Counted from the stretch's first letter, positions 9,322 to 18,404 are shown. The stretch is DNA of 64,000 bases from Rouxiella badensis (GCF_002093665.1 NZ_MRWE01000019.1:1-64000), one strand, 5' to 3'. Made by a program: numbers and translations. Notes: generated by a model not told the origin, from the sequence alone.

Positions 9322-9552
9322 ATGAAAAAGTTAATCGCTGTTTTGATCTCTTCAACATTGATGTTGGGCATGATGGGCGCACACGCTGAGGATGCGATGA
9401 AAAAGCCAGTGGTCAAGAAAGACAGTATGGGGATGTCTAAAGACGCGATGTCTAAGGATTCTATGTCCAAAGATTCTATGTCCAAAGATTCGATGTCTAA
9501 AGGCAAGATGAAGAAAGATGAAATGAAGAAAAAATCTGCGATGAGCCAATAG
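9322..9552 (+). CDS. Methionine-rich pentapeptide MXKDX repeat protein
   Basis: A 76-residue secreted peptide. Residues 1-22 form a Sec signal ending AHA. The mature 54 residues hold 10 Met and 15 Lys, no Cys and no aromatic residue. The centre is seven near-perfect pentads starting with Met (MSKDA, MSKDS three times, MSKGK, MKKDE, MKKKS), matched in DNA by a 15-bp repeat. This is the penta_MXKDX family. The start at 9322 follows AAGGAA; an upstream ATG at 9292 would put 10 residues before the signal and is rejected. The gene lies 60 bases after the molybdoenzyme, probably in the same operon. Regularly spaced Met residues suit a sacrificial oxidant sink recycled by methionine sulfoxide reduction (inference). 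Confidence 0.85.
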   Translation: MKKLIAVLISSTLMLGMMGAHAEDAMKKPVVKKDSMGMSKDAMSKDSMSKDSMSKDSMSKGKMKKDEMKKKSAMSQ

Positions 9553-9563
9553 GTTCGCCTCGA

Positions 9564-9594
9564 CTGACTCCGTGTGTTTGGTACGCGGAGTCAG
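9564..9594 (+). terminator. Hairpin after the MXKDX gene
   Basis: A 12-bp stem (9564-9575 with 9583-9594, one G-T pair) lies just after the stop. It lacks a T run, so it is a weak terminator or an mRNA 3' stabiliser that closes the cytochrome/molybdoenzyme/peptide operon. Confidence 0.5.
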
Positions 9595-9709
9595 AATTAA
9601 GCCTAACAATATCCCCTCAAAAACTAACACTGCCAGCAAGTTACCCGCGTTAGCGTCAATCCTGCACAAAACATCACGCCGTTATTTTCATGGTTGGTTA
9701 CACGCTATT

Positions 9710-9728
9710 GCAAATGAAAATAATTATC
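9710..9728. promoter_or_regulatory. Fur box upstream of fes
   Basis: The 19-base site matches the Fur consensus GATAATGATAATCATTATC at 15 positions. It lies about 55 bases before the fes start. It should repress fes-ybdZ-entF when iron is plentiful. Confidence 0.8.
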
Positions 9729-9782
9729 AATACTATTCTCTGTACCGTTTAATGTTTTTGAATCATAACAAGAGTAATTGTT

Positions 9783-11174
9783 TTGAAACCAGATTGTTTA
9801 GACAGGCTGTCGACATCAGCGAGCGAAACGCTGTTAAACAGCAAGCATGCAGGGAGCAGCGGTTGGTGGCTGGAAGTCGCTCGACGGGGTACGCCCTGGA
9901 TAGAGCCCTCCGGTGAGGGGCGATGCAAAGTCACCTTCTTCTGGCGCGATCCGCAGGGGAGTGAATTTACCTCCGCCTACAAACGGGTCTGGATCAACAT
10001 TAACTGTCTTACCGATCACCATCAGTCATCGCCGCCTCAAAGCCTACAGCGCCTGAGTGGAACCGACGTCTGGCACTGGCAAATCGAACTGAAATCCGAC
10101 TGGCGCGGCAGCTACAGCTTTATCCCGAGCGTCGAGGACCGCGGTGTTCCCGATGATGCAGAAGATGCGTTCGGCCGTATGTTTGCGGTGCGCAGCTGGT
10201 GGAGAAGCATTTTTGCCAGCGCGAGCCATGATCTACTGAATCCAACTCGCAGCTGGCCCGGTGCGAAGGGCCACGCGCTTTCCGGCGTAAGCCTGCCGGA
10301 TGCACCTGCCCAGCCTGCCTGGCAAGATTTTGACTGTTACGCCACCTCCAGCGGACTCTGTATGCCCGCACCGCCAGCTAAAATACAGCGTTATCAGTGG
10401 AATAGCTCTCGTCTTGGCAATGAGCGCAAGGTGTGGATCTATACCACCGGTGAAAGTGAGAACCCCGCATCGCGCCCGTTGGCTATCCTGCTCGACGGCC
10501 AATTCTGGTCGCAGAAAATGCCGATTTGGGAACCGCTGATGCAGCAAACGGCGCAGGGAAAATTGCCCGAAGCGGTGTACGTGCTGATTGAGGCGATCGA
10601 CACCCAGCACCGCAGCGAAGAGCTCACCTGCAACCCTGATTTCTGGTTAGCCGTGCAGGAAGAGCTGCTGCCGGAGGTCGCGAGCCTGGCGCCTCATACG
10701 CGCAGCCCGTCCAAAACCGTAGTCGCAGGGCAAAGCTTTGGCGGGCTGTCGTCGCTGTACGCCGCGCTTCACTGGCCGCAACGCTTTGGCTGCGTGCTGG
10801 CCCAGTCCGGCTCATTTTGGTGGCCGCGTCGCGATATGCTGCAGCGCCACACGGTGCCCGAAGACGCCTGCTGGCTGCCAAAACAGGTGCAGCAGGGACT
10901 GGGGCAGAACGCCGCACTCAGAATATTTATGGAGGCCGGTAGGCATGAAGGCCTGATTCATCAGGTGAACGACAGCCTGGTCAACATTCTGCAGGACTCC
11001 AATCACAGCGTGCATTACCGCATCGTTGAAGGCGGACACGACGCGCTGTGCTGGCGCGGTGGATTGGTTGACGGCCTGCAGGCGCTTTGGGCCGAGAAAT
11101 TCATCGCTCGTCAACCCTCTCTCTCTTTTTCATTAAATTCAATCAAGTCAGGAGCTCAGCATGGAAAAGCTTAA
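9783..11174 (+). CDS. fes: Enterobactin esterase Fes
   Basis: A cytoplasmic serine esterase that cuts imported ferric-enterobactin to release iron. The N-terminal domain carries VTFFWRDPQGSE. The C-terminal alpha/beta-hydrolase domain has nucleophile motif VAGQSFGGLSSLY and a catalytic His in GGHDALCWRGG. Similarity to E. coli Fes is clear throughout; at 463 residues it is longer (E. coli about 400). The only reasonable start is TTG at 9783 with AAGAG 8 bases upstream; no in-frame ATG occurs before the conserved domain. The 3' end overlaps ybdZ by 14 bases, so fes-ybdZ-entF are coupled. A Fur box upstream sets iron control. Confidence 0.93.
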   Translation: MKPDCLDRLSTSASETLLNSKHAGSSGWWLEVARRGTPWIEPSGEGRCKVTFFWRDPQGSEFTSAYKRVWININCLTDHHQSSPPQSLQRLSGTDVWHWQIELKSDWRGSYSFIPSVEDRGVPDDAEDAFGRMFAVRSWWRSIFASASHDLLNPTRSWPGAKGHALSGVSLPDAPAQPAWQDFDCYATSSGLCMPAPPAKIQRYQWNSSRLGNERKVWIYTTGESENPASRPLAILLDGQFWSQKMPIWEPLMQQTAQGKLPEAVYVLIEAIDTQHRSEELTCNPDFWLAVQEELLPEVASLAPHTRSPSKTVVAGQSFGGLSSLYAALHWPQRFGCVLAQSGSFWWPRRDMLQRHTVPEDACWLPKQVQQGLGQNAALRIFMEAGRHEGLIHQVNDSLVNILQDSNHSVHYRIVEGGHDALCWRGGLVDGLQALWAEKFIARQPSLSFSLNSIKSGAQHGKA

Positions 11175-11370
11175 CCCCTTCGATGACGAAAATCAGCGCA
11201 GTCTGATCCTGGAAAACGAGGAGAAGCAGTTCAGCCTGTGGCCGGATTTCAGCGAAATTCCTGCGGGCTGGCAGCCGATTTTTGGGCCGGCATTGCGCGC
11301 TGATTGTATCAGCTGGCTGGAAAGCCATTGGCAGGATATGCGTCCCGCCTCGCAGCGCGCCGCTTCATAA
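11161..11370 (+). CDS. ybdZ: MbtH-like protein YbdZ
   Basis: A 69-residue MbtH-family chaperone that binds the adenylation domain of EntF and raises its activity. The family signature is visible: N-P-F-D-D, then FSLWPDF and PAGW, with the three conserved Trp. It sits between fes (14-base overlap) and entF (23-base gap), the usual place in enterobactin clusters. Confidence 0.94.
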   Translation: MEKLNPFDDENQRSLILENEEKQFSLWPDFSEIPAGWQPIFGPALRADCISWLESHWQDMRPASQRAAS

Positions 11371-11393
11371 GCTATTTATCAGGAGTACTTAGG

Positions 11394-14300
11394 GTGCAAG
11401 ACGTGACTTCGAAGCGACAGCCAGTGAAGGCTGAGACGCCAAATAAACAGAGTTCAAAACCACATTCTTCCAGCCGCGATATGATGCCGCTGGTGGCCGC
11501 ACAGCCGGGTATTTGGGTTGCAGATCAACTTTCTCCCCACGATAACGCCTATGCCGTTGCTCACTATATCGAGCTGACCGGCTCGCTCGAGCGCGAGCAC
11601 ATGAGTGAGGCCATTGCTCAGGGGCTGGCGGAGGCTGACACGCTGCGTATGCGTTTTGAAGAGCAAGACGGCGTGCCGATGCAGTGGTTTGACGCGACGG
11701 CGACGATCCCTGCCGTGGAGTGGGTCGATCTTTACGATCGTGCGCGGTCAAAAGCGGCATCCGGGCAGCAAACTGCTGAAAGTCAGGAGTCGGCGGCGAT
11801 CGCGCTGATGCGTCAGGATCTCAATGGCGCTCTGCGTGTGGCCGACGGACAGCCGCTGTTGCGCCACATACTGATCCGCGTGGGGGAGGATCGTTGGTTT
11901 TGGTACCAGCGTTACCACCATGCGATCGTGGATGCCTACAGCTTCACCGCCATCGCTCGCCGCATCGCTCATCTCTATACCGCCCTGTGTCAGCAGCAAC
12001 AGCCCGAGGAGACGCCGTTCGTGGCTTTCCGCGAGGTCGTGGAAGAGTATCAGCAGTATGAGCAATCCTCCGTCCGTCAGCGCGACAGGGAGTTCTGGCT
12101 TGAAAAGGTACGTCAGCTGCCGACTGCGGCCAGCGTCAGCCCGCAGCCATTGGCCGGTCAGACGCCGTCGACGCATATTTTCCGCCTGTCTCAGGCCTGT
12201 TCGCACGAACCGTTTTCTCAGCTCATTGCGGCCGGTGAGGCGCACAGATTAACGCCTTCAGACATGGCGTTAGCGCTGGTTTCGCTGTGGGTCGCACGGT
12301 TGAGCGGGCAAAACGAATTTGGTGCCGGATTTATCTTTATGCGCCGCATGGGATCCGCCGCGCTCTGCGCCACCGGACCGGTTATCAACGTGCTGCCGAT
12401 GGCGTTTAACGTCGCACCACAGAATACCTTGGTCGAGGTGGCCGCTGAGATTGCGCGTGAGCTGAAGATGGCGCGTCGTCATCAGCGCTACGACGCCGAG
12501 CAGATCCAGCGCGACGTCGGCAGTATCGGCGATGCCCAGCCGCTTTATGGCACTGTCTTTAACTTCAAGATGTTCGATTTCCGTCTCGATTTCAACGGCA
12601 TGGAGGGTGTCACGCACGAGCTGGCATCAGGACCGGTTCGCGACCTGGAGATTGCGCTTTATATCGATGAGACGGGGCAGCTTACCGTCGACTTGCTCGC
12701 CAACGGCGAACGTTATCAGGCGGACGAGCTGGCTACCCACTTGGCACGCTTGCCGCTGCTGCTCGAACAGTTTGCTGCCAACCCCGCGCTGCGGGTTGGC
12801 GATGCCAATATGCTGAGCGCCGATGACCATGCGCTGTTGGCTCGCGTCAACGACACCGCCTTCCCGGTCGAGGAAAACACCCTTAGCCGTCTTCTGGCAC
12901 AACAGGCCGAGAAAACCCCTGACAGCCCGGCGCTCGCCGATGAGCAGCATTATTTTACCTATCGCGAGACCCGCGAACAGACCCTTGCTCTGGCGCAAAG
13001 GCTGGTGGAACAGGGCGTTCAACCCGGAGATATCGTCGCCGTAGCGTTGCCGCGATCCGTATTCCTTTCGCTGGCGCTGATGGCAATCGTCGAGGTCGGG
13101 GCTGCTTACTTGCCGATGGACACCAGTTATCCTGACGATCGTCTGGCGATGATGCTGGAGGACGCCTCGCCGCGTCTGATTATTACCGACAACAGCCAGT
13201 TGCCTCGCTTCGCCAGCTTCGGCAACGTGATGCTGTACGACGCGCCTCTCAGCATAAGCTCAGATTTACCTCAGAGTTTTAAGGGCGCTTCGCCTCATCA
13301 TCCGGCTTATCTCATCTTTACCTCAGGGTCGACGGGCAGGCCTAAAGGCGTGGTGGTAGGTCACCAGGCTATCGTAAACCGTCTGCTGTGGATGCAAAAC
13401 CACTACCCGATGAACGGTGACGACGTCGTACTGCAAAAAACGCCGAGCAGCTTCGACGTCTCGGTCTGGGAGTTTTTCTGGCCGCTTATCGTCGGCGCAA
13501 AACTGTTTATGGCCCCGCCGGAAGCGCATCGCGATCCTCAGCTGCTTCAGCAACTGATCGCCTCTCACCGCGTGACCACGATGCATTTTGTTCCCTCGAT
13601 GCTGGCCGCGTTTGTCAGCACGCTGGAAGAGCCGGACGCAGTGCGCCAATGTGCCTCGCTGCGTCAGGTATTTTGCAGCGGCGAAGCGTTACCGGCCGAG
13701 CTGTGCCGCCTGTGGCAGCGTCGGACTGGAGTCGCGCTGCACAATCTTTATGGACCGACCGAGGCCGCCGTTGATGTGAGTTGGCATCCTGCGTGGGGCG
13801 AGGCCTTGGCCGCCGTCAGCGGGGCAAATGTGCCGATTGGCCTGCCGGTCTGGAACACCGGTCTGCGTATTCTCGATGCCCGCCTCCAGCCGGTACCACC
13901 GGGCGTCGCGGGTGACCTCTACCTGACCGGCGTGCAGTTGGCACACGGCTATCTTGCGCGCCCTGACCTGACTGCCAGCCGTTTCGTAGCCGACCCACAG
14001 GGCAACGGTGGACGCATGTATCGCACCGGTGACGTGGCGCGTTGGTTGTCGACCGGCGCGGTAGAGTACCTCGGGCGCAGCGACTTCCAGCTCAAAATTC
14101 GTGGACAGCGTATCGAGCTGAGCGACATAGACCATGCGCTGCTCTCATTGCCTGGCATCGCGCAGGCGGTGACGCATGCCCTGACCCTGGGTCACGTAGG
14201 GCAGGATGCGACCGGCGGCGATTCTCGCCAGCTGGTGGGGTATCTGGTTGCTCAGCCCGACGTGCGCCTGGATCCCGAGGCGCTGCGCCAGGCGCTAACC

Positions 14301-15419
14301 GGCCTGTTGCCGCCGCATATGGTGCCGGTGGCGTTGGTCGAGCTGCCGACGTTGCCGCTGAGCGCCAACGGTAAACTGGACCGTAAAGCCCTGCCGCAGC
14401 CGGAATCTGCGCAGCAGACCCAGGGACGTGAGCCGGAGCCGGGACTGGAGACGGTGGTAGCCGAAACGGTGGCAGCGTTGCTGGGCCGTGAAACCGTGTT
14501 CGCCGACGATGACTTTTTTGCACTCGGTGGCCACTCACTGCTCGCGATGCGCCTCGCCGCCCAACTGCGCCGCGAGCTGAGTAGACCGGTCACGGTAGGG
14601 CAGATTATGGTGGCCTCCAGAATTGAACAGCTTGCGGCGTTACTGAGCGAAGAGCAGAGTCAGGCTGAAGCCGATAACTGTGGATTCGAGGCGCTACTGC
14701 CGCTGCGCAGCGGCACCGGACCCACGCTGTTTTGTTTGCATCCGGCATCCGGTTTCTCTTGGCAGTTCAGCGTGTTGCCACGCTATATCGACCAGCAGTG
14801 GTCGGTGGTCGGCATCCAGTCGCCGCATCCGGATGGCCCGCTATGCACCAGTCAGAATATGGACGAAGTGTGCGACGCGCATCTGCAAACCGTGCTGAGC
14901 GTGCAGCCGCACGGGCCTTATCACTTCATCGGCTATTCGCTCGGTGGCACGCTGGCGCAGGGTATCGCGGCACGCCTTCAGGCACGGGGTGAAGAGGTGG
15001 CGTTTCTTGGGTTGCTGGACACCTATCCGCCGGAAACCCAGAACTGGGACGTCATGCTTGATGACAACGTGCTCAAGGAGATCCAGCGCGAAAGGCAGCA
15101 GTTTATTGCCGTCTCCGAAGAGGCGTTGGATCCAGACGACGCCGGCGACAAGCACGGCATGTTCGACAAGATCGAGGCCAATTACGCCGATTCAGTACGG
15201 CTGCTTTCGGCGACCCACACGGCGCGCTTTAACGGCGAGGCGACTCTGTTTGTGGCGAAACGTACTCTGCAAGAGGGGATGGACGTGCAGCAGACGTGGT
15301 CTCGCTACGTGGATGCTTTACGGGTTCATGAGCTGGACTGCGCGCACGTAGATATCGTTTCTCCGGCGTCCTTCAAGGTGCTGGGGCCGATGCTGAATCG
15401 GCTGCTGCGTGCGCTGTAG
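11394..15419 (+). CDS. entF: Enterobactin synthase component F (NRPS)
   Basis: The serine-activating nonribosomal peptide synthetase that joins and cyclises three dihydroxybenzoyl-serines. Domains in 1341 residues: condensation (about 40-470, active motif HHAIVDA at 175-181), adenylation (about 500-960, FTSGSTGRPKGV, NLYGPTEAAVD, YRTGD), thiolation (LGGHSLL, phosphopantetheine Ser near 1048) and thioesterase (GYSLGGT, Ser near 1182; His in CAHVD). The start is GTG at 11394 with AGGAG 8 bases upstream. This gives about 30 extra hydrophilic residues before the block PLVAAQPGIW that opens E. coli EntF (1293 residues). The condensation motif ends in Ala where the family usually has Gly. A phosphopantetheinyl transferase (EntD) must act in trans; none is in the window. 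Confidence 0.96.
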   Translation: MQDVTSKRQPVKAETPNKQSSKPHSSSRDMMPLVAAQPGIWVADQLSPHDNAYAVAHYIELTGSLEREHMSEAIAQGLAEADTLRMRFEEQDGVPMQWFDATATIPAVEWVDLYDRARSKAASGQQTAESQESAAIALMRQDLNGALRVADGQPLLRHILIRVGEDRWFWYQRYHHAIVDAYSFTAIARRIAHLYTALCQQQQPEETPFVAFREVVEEYQQYEQSSVRQRDREFWLEKVRQLPTAASVSPQPLAGQTPSTHIFRLSQACSHEPFSQLIAAGEAHRLTPSDMALALVSLWVARLSGQNEFGAGFIFMRRMGSAALCATGPVINVLPMAFNVAPQNTLVEVAAEIARELKMARRHQRYDAEQIQRDVGSIGDAQPLYGTVFNFKMFDFRLDFNGMEGVTHELASGPVRDLEIALYIDETGQLTVDLLANGERYQADELATHLARLPLLLEQFAANPALRVGDANMLSADDHALLARVNDTAFPVEENTLSRLLAQQAEKTPDSPALADEQHYFTYRETREQTLALAQRLVEQGVQPGDIVAVALPRSVFLSLALMAIVEVGAAYLPMDTSYPDDRLAMMLEDASPRLIITDNSQLPRFASFGNVMLYDAPLSISSDLPQSFKGASPHHPAYLIFTSGSTGRPKGVVVGHQAIVNRLLWMQNHYPMNGDDVVLQKTPSSFDVSVWEFFWPLIVGAKLFMAPPEAHRDPQLLQQLIASHRVTTMHFVPSMLAAFVSTLEEPDAVRQCASLRQVFCSGEALPAELCRLWQRRTGVALHNLYGPTEAAVDVSWHPAWGEALAAVSGANVPIGLPVWNTGLRILDARLQPVPPGVAGDLYLTGVQLAHGYLARPDLTASRFVADPQGNGGRMYRTGDVARWLSTGAVEYLGRSDFQLKIRGQRIELSDIDHALLSLPGIAQAVTHALTLGHVGQDATGGDSRQLVGYLVAQPDVRLDPEALRQALTGLLPPHMVPVALVELPTLPLSANGKLDRKALPQPESAQQTQGREPEPGLETVVAETVAALLGRETVFADDDFFALGGHSLLAMRLAAQLRRELSRPVTVGQIMVASRIEQLAALLSEEQSQAEADNCGFEALLPLRSGTGPTLFCLHPASGFSWQFSVLPRYIDQQWSVVGIQSPHPDGPLCTSQNMDEVCDAHLQTVLSVQPHGPYHFIGYSLGGTLAQGIAARLQARGEEVAFLGLLDTYPPETQNWDVMLDDNVLKEIQRERQQFIAVSEEALDPDDAGDKHGMFDKIEANYADSVRLLSATHTARFNGEATLFVAKRTLQEGMDVQQTWSRYVDALRVHELDCAHVDIVSPASFKVLGPMLNRLLRAL

Positions 15420-15425
15420 AATAAA

Positions 15426-15452
15426 CAACCCCGCCTGGTGCGGGGTTTTTTT
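15426..15452. terminator. Terminator between entF and fepC
   Basis: An 8-bp GC stem (aaccccgc / gcggggtt) followed by eight T ends entF. The convergent fepC stop is a few bases away, so it may also serve the opposite strand. Confidence 0.85.
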
Positions 15453-15455
15453 TAC

Positions 15456-16256
15456 CTATTTGCCGTGGCCCAGTGGAATGATCAGCGGGGTATGGGAAAT
15501 CGGACAGTCGATGATATGACAGCGCAGGCCAAACACCTGCTCTATCAGTTCTGGGGTGACAATATCCGCCGGTGCACCCTCTGCGACAATCTTGCCGTCT
15601 TTCATGGCGATAAGATGGCCCGCGTAGCGACAGGCGTGATTAAGATCGTGTAGGACGACGACCAGCGTACGCGCGTTTTGCTGATTCAGCCTGCACATTA
15701 ACTCCATCAAATCAATCTGATGTGCGATATCCAGCCAGGTTGTCGGCTCGTCGAGCAGCAGCAGCGGCGTCTGCTGCGCCAGCACCATCGCTATCCAGAC
15801 GCGCTGGCGTTGGCCGCCGGAAAGGTTATCGACCAGCCTGTCGGCAAGTTCATACACGCCGGTGGCGCGCATCGCTTCCTCGACCGCCTGTGTGTCTTCC
15901 GCTCGCCAGCGGCTGAAGAGATTCTGATGTGGATAACGCCCTCTGGCGACCAAATCTGCCACGCTGATATCTCCCGGTGCGGTCGAATTTTGCGGCAGCA
16001 GGCCCAGCTGTTTGGCGACCTCTTTGGTCGGCATCTCACCGATCATTTTTCCATTCAGCCACACCGCGCCCTTTTGCGGCTGCATCAGGCGGCTCAGGGT
16101 ACGCAGCAGAGTCGATTTGCCGCAGGCGTTGGGGCCGATAATGACCGTGACTTTGCCCTCAGGGACAGCGACCGACAAATCGCGTGCGACCACCTTTTTC
16201 TCATAACCGAGGGTGAGATTTTCTGCCCGTAACGGGGAAAACTGTGCAGTGCTCAT
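15456..16256 (-). CDS. fepC: Ferric enterobactin ABC transporter ATPase FepC
   Basis: The cytoplasmic ATPase that drives import of ferric-enterobactin through FepD-FepG. 266 residues with Walker A (GPNACGKSTLL), ABC signature (NLSGGQRQR), Walker B (LLLLDEPTTWLD) and switch His (VVLHDLNHA). The start MSTAQFSPLR (ATG at 16256) overlaps the fepG stop by one base (TAATG). The open frame extends further upstream but has no family support there. Last gene of the fepD-fepG-fepC operon. Confidence 0.95.
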   Translation of the reverse strand: MSTAQFSPLRAENLTLGYEKKVVARDLSVAVPEGKVTVIIGPNACGKSTLLRTLSRLMQPQKGAVWLNGKMIGEMPTKEVAKQLGLLPQNSTAPGDISVADLVARGRYPHQNLFSRWRAEDTQAVEEAMRATGVYELADRLVDNLSGGQRQRVWIAMVLAQQTPLLLLDEPTTWLDIAHQIDLMELMCRLNQQNARTLVVVLHDLNHACRYAGHLIAMKDGKIVAEGAPADIVTPELIEQVFGLRCHIIDCPISHTPLIIPLGHGK

Positions 16257-17287
16257 TAGCGTCGTGACTCCCGAATGAGTAATACAATCAGATAGATGCC
16301 GCCAAGGCTGACGGTAAGCACGCCAACGGGTATTTGGTAGGGCATAAACAGGCGCTGGGCGGTGACGTCGGCGGCCAGCAGCAGTAGAGCACCGGTCAAC
16401 GCCGCAAAGAGCAGCGGCTGTTGTTGATTGGCACACAGACGGCGAGAAATCTGTGGGGCAACCAGCGCGATAAATGAAATCGGTCCGGCGACGGCGGTCG
16501 CCGCAGCAGTCAGCGAAACCCCGGTCAGCAACAGCAGCAGGCGCGAACGTTCGACCGGTACGCCAAGCGCAGAGGCCGTGTCGTCGCCCATTTCAAGCAG
16601 CCGCATTCTTCTGCACAGCATTTGCGCCAGCAGCACGGCAACAACGATGACGCCGATCGCAGGGAGACTCTTCTGCCAGGTGATGCCGTTGAGCGAGCCG
16701 GCGCTCCATAAACCGGCGGTCAGCGCCGACTCCAGCGAGGCATTGATGATGAGCCAGGTATTGGTGCCAATCAGCAGGGCGCGAATGGCAATGCCGACCA
16801 CGATCAGCCTGAAAGTCTGCACGCCCTTACGCCACGCCAGCCAGTAAATCAGCAGGCCAGTAAGGATGCCTCCCGCCATGGCACCGGCGGTTATTTCGCT
16901 GATGCTGCCGTTGAACAACACGATAGCGATCAGCACACCGCTGTAAGCACCGGTGTTAAAGCCGATGACGTCGGGGCTGCCGAGCGGATTTCGCATCAGT
17001 GACTGAAATATGGCACCGCTAATGCCCAGTGCTGCGCCCAGAACCAAGGCCATTGCGACACGGGGTAAACGCCATTGGGTGACAATAACCGACAGATTTT
17101 TCGGGCCTTCACCGCGCAGTGCATCAATCACCTGATGGGCACTGAGCGAGAGCGTGCCGCTGCCAAGCGCGTAGACGGCTAACAACACGCAGCCCAGCAG
17201 CAGCGCGAAGGCGGTCAGCAGCGGGCGTGCGAGGCGTGATTTTGGGGGCGTCAAACGCGGTGAGTTCAGGGCGGGATCCATGCTCAT
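16256..17287 (-). CDS. fepG: Ferric enterobactin permease FepG
   Basis: An inner-membrane permease subunit of the FecCD/BtuC family, 343 residues with about ten TM helices. Family motifs include RLPRVAMALVLGAALGISG, NPLGSPDVIGF and GPISFIALVAPQ. It heterodimerises with FepD. The start overlaps the fepD stop by 4 bases; ATG codons at 17287 and 17281 are both possible. Confidence 0.95.
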   Translation of the reverse strand: MSMDPALNSPRLTPPKSRLARPLLTAFALLLGCVLLAVYALGSGTLSLSAHQVIDALRGEGPKNLSVIVTQWRLPRVAMALVLGAALGISGAIFQSLMRNPLGSPDVIGFNTGAYSGVLIAIVLFNGSISEITAGAMAGGILTGLLIYWLAWRKGVQTFRLIVVGIAIRALLIGTNTWLIINASLESALTAGLWSAGSLNGITWQKSLPAIGVIVVAVLLAQMLCRRMRLLEMGDDTASALGVPVERSRLLLLLTGVSLTAAATAVAGPISFIALVAPQISRRLCANQQQPLLFAALTGALLLLAADVTAQRLFMPYQIPVGVLTVSLGGIYLIVLLIRESRR

Positions 17288-18330
17288 CCTCGGCTCAGTC
17301 CGTCAGGGCGGCGTACCAGCCAAATCAGCATCGGCGCGCCAATGAAGGCGGTAACCACTGAAACCCGCATCTCGCCCACCACCAGAATTCGACCCAGCAG
17401 GTCGGCGGCCAGCAGCAGCGACGGCGTCAGCACCAACGTCCAGGGCAGCATCCAGCGCGGATTGGCGCGCGAAAGACGACGGGCAATGTGCGGCATCATC
17501 AGACCGACGAAGCCTATCGGGCCGACGGCGGCCGTCGCACTGCCACAAAGCAAAGTTATCGCCAGCAGGCCGGTGAGCTGCGTCAGAGCGATGCGCGTGC
17601 CCAACGCGGTGGCCAATTCGCTGCCCAGGGTCAGATTATTAAGCGAACGACTCATCAACAGCGTCAGCAGGCTGGCAAAGAGAATGGGCGGAGCGACGGT
17701 GCGGATAACAGCCATGCTGCGTATGTCGAGGGTACCGGCCTGCCAGAAGCGCAGCTGATCGAAGGCCTGTGGATTAAGCAGCGAAATACCCGAAGACATG
17801 CCTTCGAGCACCGCGCCGAGTGCCACACCGGCTAGCGTGAGACGGACAGGATTGATGAGTCCGCGTCCTAGCGCACCTATCACCGCGACCAGCAGTGTCG
17901 CTATCATCGCACCGCCAAATGCGTACCACAGATAGTGGTTGATATCGGTGGCGCCAAAAAAGGCGATGCCGATAACTACCGCAAAGCTGGCACCCCAGTT
18001 GACGCCAAGAATGCCAGGATCGGCCAGAGGATTGCGGGTGAGAATCTGCATCAGCGCGCCTGAAAGCCCGAGCGCCATTCCCGCCAGAATGCCCGCTAGC
18101 GTGCGCGGCAGACGAGCGTCGAGCACTATCACACAGTCGGCGTTGCCACATTGCCCCTTTAACGCTGTGATGACCGTATCAAAGGGGATAGATTTTTCCC
18201 CCACTGACAGGCTGAGAACTATCATCAAAAGGAGCAGCAGGAGAGCCACGAAAATACCACCCAGCTGGCGTGAGACAAGGAAAGAAGGCGGTGAGGTATT
18301 AAGTGCGGTGGCATGGGTCTGCCGAGACAT
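17284..18330 (-). CDS. fepD: Ferric enterobactin permease FepD
   Basis: The other FecCD-type permease subunit, 348 residues from the chosen start. ARLPRTLAGILAGMALGLSG, NPLADPGILGVN and GPIGFVGLMMPH are near-identical to E. coli FepD. The frame is open from ATG 18363, but the ATG at 18330 (MSRQTHATAL) has an AGAG just upstream and gives a length closer to the family. First gene of fepDGC, facing entS across a 196-base gap with a Fur box. Confidence 0.94.
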   Translation of the reverse strand: MSRQTHATALNTSPPSFLVSRQLGGIFVALLLLLLMIVLSLSVGEKSIPFDTVITALKGQCGNADCVIVLDARLPRTLAGILAGMALGLSGALMQILTRNPLADPGILGVNWGASFAVVIGIAFFGATDINHYLWYAFGGAMIATLLVAVIGALGRGLINPVRLTLAGVALGAVLEGMSSGISLLNPQAFDQLRFWQAGTLDIRSMAVIRTVAPPILFASLLTLLMSRSLNNLTLGSELATALGTRIALTQLTGLLAITLLCGSATAAVGPIGFVGLMMPHIARRLSRANPRWMLPWTLVLTPSLLLAADLLGRILVVGEMRVSVVTAFIGAPMLIWLVRRPDGLSRG

Positions 18331-18385
18331 AAGCTCTATCCATTTTTTATCGAAACGGTCCATCGATTCGAACCAATGATGTAAT

Positions 18386-18404
18386 GTTAATGATATTTAT
18401 TATC
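18386..18404. promoter_or_regulatory. Fur box between fepD and entS
   Basis: A 19-base site matching 16 positions of the Fur consensus lies in the divergent gap. One bound Fur could repress both fepDGC and entS. Confidence 0.82.

Noticed and set aside
9258..9506. Minus-strand frame with repeating LDIES units
   Set aside because: It is the reverse-strand reading of the MXKDX repeat; the plus-strand frame has a signal peptide, ribosome site and operon context.
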